DNA of 10,166 bases from an uncultured Mollicutes bacterium (GTDB lineage Bacteria > Bacillota_I > Bacilli_A > Acholeplasmatales > Anaeroplasmataceae): assembly GCA_947174685.1 (NCBI GenBank), contig CAMWJY010000012.1, positions 1 through 10,166 on the forward strand. The letters run 5' to 3'. Positions 7,539 through 10,166 of this stretch are shown here, piece by piece (position 1 is the first letter of the stretch; the number at the start of each line of letters is the position of its first letter). The position numbers were made by a program, and so were the translations under genes. Below the pieces are notes generated by a model that searched no databases, had not been told where the DNA came from, and was given only the letters and a program-made list of their open reading frames with translations.

Positions 7539-7757
7539 TTATCTTTTTATAATACAATCAGGTTCAACCTTTTTGCACACACGAACAACTTCATCCATGA
7601 TGGCTTCAAATTCTTCATCTGGTGCTTCTAATGTTAGCTTTTGTGACATAAAGCTTACATTTGCAGATTGTACACCTTTAATCTTTAAAATACTTCTTTC
7701 CATCTTAGCTGCACAATTTGCACAGTCTAAATCTACTAGCTTAAATACTTTTTTCAT
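7539..7757 (-). CDS. Free-standing heavy-metal-associated (HMA) domain protein, CadA N-terminal-domain-like
   Basis: The product is a 72-aa soluble ferredoxin-like HMA protein. DCANCAAKMERSI carries the metal-binding CxxC (C12-C15). VKGV-type and 'PD'-ending strands follow the layout normally fused at the N-terminus of CadA ATPases, including an end near KKVEPD where the fused domain would pass into its linker. Two further cysteines, C61 and C68, sit near the C-terminus. It overlaps the repressor gene by ATGA, and the ZIP gene follows. The likely role is to deliver or sense Zn/Cd for the ATPase encoded downstream, which lacks this domain. A copper chaperone (CopZ) is less likely, given the 'LDCANCAAK' signature and the CadC-like regulator. 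Confidence 0.88.
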   Translation of the reverse strand: MKKVFKLVDLDCANCAAKMERSILKIKGVQSANVSFMSQKLTLEAPDEEFEAIMDEVVRVCKKVEPDCIIKR

Positions 7758-8128
7758 TCTTCAATACCTTCCTTTTTTTCTAATATATGCTCAAGAGCCT
7801 TTTCGTAAATCAAGAATACATGTTCATCTGCCAAGGAATAAAATACTTCCTTGCCTTGTTTACGATATTTTACTAAATTAAAGTCTCTTAAAACCTTGAG
7901 CTGATGAGAAACTGCAGATTTTGTCATATCTACAACCTTACAAATATCACATACACATAATTCATGATTAAATAGCGCTGCAAGAATTCTTGTTCTTGTA
8001 GAATCACCAAACACCTTAAAAAGCTCAGCAACACCTGCAAGATGATCTTCTTTTGGCATCAAGAATTTAACCTCTTGAATTAGGTCATTATGTGGATGCT
8101 CAATTTCACAATCCATAAAATCTTTCAT
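7754..8128 (-). CDS. cadC: ArsR/SmtB-family metal-sensing repressor, CadC-like
   Basis: The product is a 124-aa winged-helix repressor. ELFKVFGDSTRTRILAAL and MTKSAVSHQLKVLRDFNLV are the family core and recognition helix. Both metal sites known from CadC/SmtB are visible. C7, C58 and C60 (in ELCVCDIC) match the thiolate alpha-3N site, with His instead of Cys at position 11. D101, H103, H114 and E117 form a complete alpha-5 zinc site of D-x-H-x10-H-x2-E type. It should bind the paired operators in its own promoter and release them on Zn, Cd or Pb. The ATG at 8128 is chosen because AAAGAGGTG lies just upstream; the in-frame ATG at 8164 falls inside an operator dyad and near the transcription start. 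It is first in the operon and overlaps the HMA gene by ATGA. Confidence 0.92.
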   Translation of the reverse strand: MKDFMDCEIEHPHNDLIQEVKFLMPKEDHLAGVAELFKVFGDSTRTRILAALFNHELCVCDICKVVDMTKSAVSHQLKVLRDFNLVKYRKQGKEVFYSLADEHVFLIYEKALEHILEKKEGIEE

Positions 8129-8147
8129 TTTCTTCACCTCTTTAATA

Positions 8148-8165
8148 GTTGAATACCTGTTCAAC
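8148..8165 (-). promoter_or_regulatory. Operator O2 of the metal operon
   Basis: This is a dyad of form TTGAATA-CC-TGTTCAA (8149-8164), one mismatch between arms, with flanking G and C extending the symmetry. It begins at about the predicted transcription start. It is the inverse complement of O1 and its centre is 31 bp away, close to three helical turns, so two repressor dimers could sit on the same face. Confidence 0.75.
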
Positions 8166-8172
8166 CATCTAT

Positions 8173-8202
8173 ATTATAGTTGAACAGGTATTCAACTGTC
8201 AA
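8173..8202 (-). promoter_or_regulatory. Promoter of the metal operon
   Basis: On the minus strand consensus TTGACA (8202-8197) and consensus TATAAT (8178-8173) are separated by 18 bp. The predicted start is near 8166. The region just upstream (about 8203-8235) is almost pure A/T tracts, as in an UP element. Two dyads cover the spacer and the start site, a layout for tight repression of an intrinsically strong promoter. Confidence 0.9.
8178..8197 (-). promoter_or_regulatory. Operator O1 of the metal operon
   Basis: This is a 9-2-9 dyad, AGTTGAACA-GG-TATTCAACT, with one mismatch, filling the spacer between -35 and -10. The TTGAAYA-N2-TRTTCAA form resembles the 12-2-12-type operators known for SmtB/CzrA/CadC repressors. 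Confidence 0.82.
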
Positions 8203-8308
8203 GTGTTTTTTCAAAAAAATTAAAAAAATATTTTTGAGTGAAGTTTTGCTTGTCGCCTTTTCAGGTGATAAATACGCAAGTTTTTGATTAAAACATAAGG
8301 AGTATTAT

Positions 8309-8428
8309 GTGTTTTTCCAATTGAAGTATTGTTATATGTATTTTCTCCGCTTTTTGGACAAGATTTTATCAATACGATTTTTCTTGCATAATATTTTAAA
8401 AAAGATTATAGTACAAGTAACAAGGTAA
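8309..8428 (+). CDS. Possible 39-aa hydrophobic/basic small protein (GTG start)
   Basis: AAGGAG (8297-8302) lies 6 nt before a GTG that opens a 39-codon frame ending in TAA at 8426-8428. The product would be rich in Phe, Leu, Ile and Lys with no recognisable family. An ATG overlapping the GTG (8307) would give only five codons. An internal stretch RFLDKILS resembles RFLKYILS of the 17-aa ORF downstream, which hints at relatedness or merely reflects AT-rich codon bias. Its 3' end overlaps a predicted promoter, which lowers confidence. The only candidate promoter, TTGCTT-17-TAAATA at about 8247-8275, is weak. Confidence 0.25.
   Translation: MFFQLKYCYMYFLRFLDKILSIRFFLHNILKKIIVQVTR
8384..8412 (+). 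promoter_or_regulatory. Plus-strand promoter of the micropeptide transcript
   Basis: TTGCAT (8384-8389) and TATAGT (8407-8412) are 17 bp apart, the same -35 sequence and spacing as the rpmB promoter in this window. The predicted start is near 8419. The -10 and start region (8407-8426) match the opposing promoter's region (8777-8758) at 17 of 20 positions. Confidence 0.6.
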
Positions 8429-8488
8429 AAAATGCTTTGTTGGGTTAGAGTAGGTCTACCTCTTCAGCTTGAAGGGATGTTTTCCATG
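8407..8488 (+). repeat. Left arm of an imperfect inverted repeat spanning the micropeptide locus
   Basis: Read on the plus strand this arm contains, in order, TAACAAGGT, GGTTAGAGTA (8443-8454 region), TCTA-CCTC and ATGTTTTCCATG (8477-8488). The right arm read on the minus strand has the same blocks in the same order. A 16-nt stretch after TAACAAGGT and about 11 nt before ATGTTTTCCATG are extra in this arm. The ordered blocks make chance unlikely. An inverted duplication is the simplest explanation. Confidence 0.65.
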
Positions 8489-8494
8489 ACATAA
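8432..8494 (+). CDS. Possible 20-aa leader peptide
   Basis: AAGG (8422-8425) lies 6 nt before an ATG opening a 20-codon frame that ends in TAA at 8492-8494, about 70 nt before the 17-codon ORF. The predicted peptide begins MLCWVRVGLPLQLEG. The predicted transcription start is only a few nucleotides from the ribosome binding site, so translation may be poor. It has no known relative and may be chance. Confidence 0.2.
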   Translation: MLCWVRVGLPLQLEGMFSMT

Positions 8495-8525
8495 ATTATG
8501 GGTTCATTTTTTATCTTCAAGCACC

Positions 8526-8550
8526 CCTATTAAAAGAATTTTTAGTTAGG
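8526..8550 (+). promoter_or_regulatory. Hairpin sequestering part of the micropeptide ribosome binding site
   Basis: In the plus-strand RNA, CCUAUUAAAA (8526-8535) pairs with UUUUAG(U)UAGG (8540-8550) around a GAAU loop, with one G-U pair and one bulge. The 3' arm contains the first AGG of the AGGAGG Shine-Dalgarno (8548-8553). Such a hairpin would lower initiation, a property known for mRNAs of type I toxins. A larger stem just upstream, GCTTGAAG (8467-8474) with CTTCAAGC (8515-8522), adds to a structured leader. Confidence 0.5.
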
Positions 8551-8564
8551 AGGGAAGAGTTGAC

Positions 8565-8618
8565 ATGGTCAGATTTTTGAAATATATACTTTCTAAGATA
8601 TTCAAAAAAAAACTGTAA
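8565..8618 (+). CDS. 17-aa cationic amphipathic peptide, candidate type I toxin-like micropeptide
   Basis: The frame reads MVRFLKYILSKIFKKKL and then TAA. It is preceded by AGGAGGG (8548-8554), with 10-11 nt to the ATG, slightly longer than ideal. The peptide has hydrophobic residues every three to four positions and six basic residues, so a helix would have one greasy and one positively charged face, as in membrane-active small peptides. It has its own promoter about 150 nt upstream, a structured leader with a partly hidden Shine-Dalgarno, and a hairpin overlapping its stop codon. An opposing small RNA gene lies downstream. I do not recognise it as any named toxin family. It could be a toxin, a signalling or membrane micropeptide, or a chance frame in AT-rich DNA. 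Confidence 0.45.
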   Translation: MVRFLKYILSKIFKKKL

Positions 8619-8634
8619 GTTTTCCGTTACAGTT
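8604..8634 (-). terminator. Terminator for minus-strand transcription, overlapping the micropeptide stop codon
   Basis: AACTGTAA (8611-8618) and TTACAGTT (8627-8634) form a perfect 8-bp stem with an 8-nt loop. On the minus strand the stem runs into a nine-T tract (two bases within the stem). On the plus strand the same hairpin has no U tract, but it covers the end of the 17-codon ORF and could stabilise that mRNA. Confidence 0.7.
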
Positions 8635-8666
8635 ACAAAATTTGCAATAAAGAAGATTGTTTATAT

Positions 8667-8765
8667 AAAAAAAGAAGACTCTACTTCTTCGCCTCACAAG
8701 CAGGAGTAGAATCTAATCAAAACCATGGAAAACATGGGGAGGTTAGATTTTACTCTAACCTTGTT
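8667..8765 (-). ncRNA. Candidate small RNA of about 100 nt opposing the micropeptide gene
   Basis: From the predicted start near 8765 the RNA would form three hairpins. The first is GGTTAGA (8760-8754) with TCTAACC (8747-8741). The second is CCATG (8737-8733) with CATGG (8727-8723). The third is a terminator stem GATTCTACT (8713-8705) with AGTAGAGTC (8685-8677), followed by TTCTTTTTTT. The first and third stems pair fully only as minus-strand RNA or equally well there. No convincing ORF is present: a 13-codon frame beginning MFSMV lacks a ribosome binding site. It does not match 6S RNA, tmRNA, SRP RNA or RNase P features that I know. It may act as an antisense or trans regulator of the plus-strand transcript. 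Confidence 0.5.
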
Positions 8766-8777
8766 ATTTATATTATA
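8724..8777 (-). repeat. Right arm of the imperfect inverted repeat
   Basis: Read on the minus strand this arm gives TATAAT with the start region TAACAA, then GGTTAGAGTA, TCTAACCTC and ATGTTTTCCATG, the same ordered blocks as the left arm at 8407-8488. Each arm covers a promoter -10, a start site and a first RNA hairpin, so the two opposing transcripts would have related 5' ends. Confidence 0.65.
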
Positions 8778-8800
8778 TGATATTTCCTCTAAAAAATCAA
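8772..8800 (-). promoter_or_regulatory. Minus-strand promoter of the candidate small RNA
   Basis: TTGATT (8800-8795) and consensus TATAAT (8777-8772) are separated by 17 bp. The predicted start is near 8765, 5 nt before the first hairpin. It lies about 80 bp beyond the aminopeptidase stop codon and is not needed by any downstream protein gene on this strand except, by read-through, the metal operon. Confidence 0.65.
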
Positions 8801-8880
8801 TATTTTAATATGAAACACTTGAATTTTAATAACCACATAAATATTTCTAAATTAGAACATATCTTGTCTTTAATTGGTTG

Positions 8881-10110
8881 CTAAATAGCCCAAGTTCCAT
8901 TCTTAAAGATTTCTATAGTTTTACCATCATAGGTATCTGCAGTAATATTTAAATCCTTGCTTCCTATCATAAAATCAACATGAATCATTGAGGTATTTAA
9001 ATCTACCTTCTTAATATCCTCTTCAGACTTTGTTTGATAGTCTTTAATACATTCCGTAAATGCTCTACCTAAAGCCAAATGACAACAAGCATTTTCATCA
9101 TAAAGTGTATTATAGAATAATAGATTTGTTTGATTAATAGGGGAATCATATGGAACCAATGCTACCTCTCCTAGCATTGCAGCACCTTCATCTGTAGAAA
9201 TAAGCTTTGTTAAAACATCCTTATATTCCTTATTTTCACATATAACCTCTACTGCCTTACCATTTTCAAATCTAAATCCAAAATCACTTACTAATACACC
9301 ACGAACAGATAGTGGCTTTGTCGCCATAACAACACCATTACAAGAGGTTTTTACTGGAGATGTAAAGCATTCCTCTGTTGGCATATTTGGATTATAGAAA
9401 ACACCTGATAATGTAGTTTCGCCACCGGCTAAGAAATTCATATCTGGATGAATATCTATGGCGAAATCTGTTCCATTCTTAGATTTATAAGTTAATGTCT
9501 TTATACCTAAGGCATTTAACTTAGACGTTTTTTCAGATAGATTTGCATTATGCTGATTCCAATTCTCAATAGGGTCTCCATATACTCTAGTTACTTTAAG
9601 TATTGCATCCCACAATGCTTCCATAGCTTTTTCTGTGGATAGCTTAGGGAATACCTTCTTAGCCCACTTTTCTCCTGGAATACCAACAATTGTCCATTGG
9701 AACTTATTATCCTTTTGTTCTCTATATTTCATCAATACTGGACCGATTGCCATTTGTACCTCTAAAAGCTTAGCTTGATCGATGCCAGAAAGTCCATCTG
9801 GATCTTCAGAGATAATATGAATCATTGCAGGTAGCTTTTCAACACGATACTCCTGTTTCTTTAAGTACCATTCTGGTAACTCCTTCAAGGTTTCAACGGA
9901 TTCATATTCATAGCTAAGCTTAGATAATGGCTGATAATTCCAATCGACAACTACTGTACGCGCACCTGCCTTATAAGCTTCTTCTACAACATACTTTACA
10001 AAGTATGCATCCTCTACTGAAGCGCCAACAACTACATCCTGATCCTTTTGAACATTTACTCCTGTTTTTACAATTAGTTTTGCATAATTCTTTAAAATTT
10101 CTTCTTTCAT
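8881..10110 (-). CDS. ampS: M29-family metallo-aminopeptidase (AmpS/AmpT/PepS type)
   Basis: The product is a 409-aa cytosolic exopeptidase that removes N-terminal residues from peptides using two divalent metals. The family's metal ligands can be placed at E246/E247 in NMPTEECFTSP, E315 in GEVALVPYDSP, H344 in ENACCHLALGRAF, and H377 and D379 in MIHVDFMIGS. The N-terminal half, including the 'GVNVQKDQDVVVGAS' start and the 'YKAGARTVVVDW' strand-helix segment, is the domain that covers the active site. The length is typical of the family (about 400-415 aa). The ATG at 10110 follows an AAGGTAAGG-like site and lies 11 nt after the stop codon of the preceding gene, so the two are probably co-transcribed. 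No strong terminator is visible right after it. Confidence 0.92.
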   Translation of the reverse strand: MKEEILKNYAKLIVKTGVNVQKDQDVVVGASVEDAYFVKYVVEEAYKAGARTVVVDWNYQPLSKLSYEYESVETLKELPEWYLKKQEYRVEKLPAMIHIISEDPDGLSGIDQAKLLEVQMAIGPVLMKYREQKDNKFQWTIVGIPGEKWAKKVFPKLSTEKAMEALWDAILKVTRVYGDPIENWNQHNANLSEKTSKLNALGIKTLTYKSKNGTDFAIDIHPDMNFLAGGETTLSGVFYNPNMPTEECFTSPVKTSCNGVVMATKPLSVRGVLVSDFGFRFENGKAVEVICENKEYKDVLTKLISTDEGAAMLGEVALVPYDSPINQTNLLFYNTLYDENACCHLALGRAFTECIKDYQTKSEEDIKKVDLNTSMIHVDFMIGSKDLNITADTYDGKTIEIFKNGTWAI

Positions 10111-10121
10111 TTTATTCTACC

Positions 10122-10166
10122 TTACCTTTCTAAATATGTTTCTATTTCATCTACAGTCTTTAAAAT
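10122..10166 (-). CDS. C-terminal end of an upstream gene, possibly acyl carrier protein (partial)
   Basis: The frame reads ILKTVDEIETYLER and then TAA at 10124-10122, 11 nt before the aminopeptidase start. The pattern 'KTV-D-I--YLE' resembles the last helix of acyl carrier proteins, where 'KTVGDVVNYIE' is common. With 14 residues this is only a suggestion. That a coding frame enters here is more certain than its identity, because the other minus-strand frames are interrupted or offer no continuation. Confidence 0.45.
   Translation of the reverse strand: MLKTVDEIETYLER

Larger units (their letters stand above)
8203..8880. other. 678-bp region without a conventional gene, containing a candidate two-RNA/micropeptide locus
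   Basis: This region separates the metal-operon promoter from the end of the aminopeptidase gene. No ORF longer than about 40 codons is convincing. It contains opposing promoters, an inverted repeat pair, a 17-codon ORF with a ribosome binding site, and two minus-strand terminator hairpins, each listed separately. I see no T-box, known riboswitch core, tRNA, transposase remnant or CRISPR repeat. An additional small hairpin, CGCCT-TTTC-AGGTG, lies at about 8255-8268. The stretch 8801-8880 after the aminopeptidase shows only weak AT-rich hairpins. Confidence 0.6.

Noticed and set aside
7339..7881. Plus-strand 180-codon frame
   Set aside because: It runs antisense across three real genes (zip, hma, cadC). 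Its Pro/Thr/Ile-rich composition is what an antisense reading of these genes gives.
8129..8164. Upstream ATG of the CadC-like repressor giving twelve more residues
   Set aside because: It lies in operator O2 at the predicted transcription start. The ATG at 8128 has a clear ribosome binding site and makes residue numbering match CadC.
8560..8580. TTG at 8560-8562 as the start served by AGGAGGG
   Set aside because: The spacing is good (about 6 nt), but the frame stops after six codons. The ATG at 8565 gives a longer and more peptide-like product. It is kept in mind as an alternative.
8203..8880. Known riboswitch, T-box, CRISPR array or insertion sequence
   Set aside because: I find no conserved T-box GGUGG segment, no recognisable aptamer core, no regularly spaced repeats and no transposase fragment.
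9927..10133. Plus-strand 68-codon frame
   Set aside because: It is antisense to the start of the aminopeptidase gene, with no promoter or ribosome binding site and a low-complexity Leu/His/Gln-rich product.

Overview
The window is AT-rich with Bacillota-style gene signals: AGGAGG-type ribosome binding sites, TTGACA/TATAAT promoters, U-tract terminators, and TTG or GTG starts in places. Both TGA and TAA/TAG act as stops and TGG encodes Trp, so the standard bacterial code fits rather than the Mollicutes code. Gene content (fakA next to recG near rpmB, a CadC-type metal operon, an M29 aminopeptidase) suggests a low-GC anaerobic Firmicute, perhaps Erysipelotrichales or a relative. That placement is inference from general appearance, not a search result.

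Left part (1-2402). The first codons of a recG-like gene lie at the left edge on the minus strand, downstream of a fatty-acid kinase subunit gene (fakA/yloV) with its own extended -10 promoter. The ribosomal protein L28 gene rpmB is divergent on the plus strand, with its own promoter and terminator. This is the conserved rpmB-yloV-recG neighbourhood, but no yloU/asp23 gene is present.

Middle part (2403-4681). A small sigma-70-like (ECF-type) factor overlaps by ATGA a membrane-anchored protein with an extracytoplasmic beta-propeller domain. The arrangement resembles an ECF sigma/anti-sigma pair with a large external sensor.

Metal operon (4735-8202, minus strand). The order is a CadC/SmtB-type repressor, a free-standing 72-aa heavy-metal-associated (HMA) protein, a ZIP-family transporter and a P1B-type Zn/Cd/Pb ATPase. 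A strong promoter carries two matching 16-bp dyads as operators, and a terminator follows the ATPase. The ATPase lacks the usual N-terminal metal-binding domain, and the 72-aa protein looks like that domain as a separate gene. The ZIP gene appears damaged: no standard start codon sits where the first membrane helix begins, and a one-base deletion near the end removes the last helix from the frame.

Intergenic region (8203-8880). This 678-bp stretch has no ordinary gene but is not empty. It holds two convergent promoters with related start regions in inverted orientation, a 17-codon ORF for a cationic amphipathic peptide whose Shine-Dalgarno is partly held in a hairpin, and an opposing transcription unit of about 100 nt with three hairpins and a U-tract terminator. 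The organisation resembles a type I toxin-antitoxin locus or a peptide/sRNA pair. It is the best candidate here for something undescribed.

Right part (8881-10166). An M29-family metallo-aminopeptidase gene follows closely the tail of another gene, whose visible C-terminus resembles that of an acyl carrier protein.
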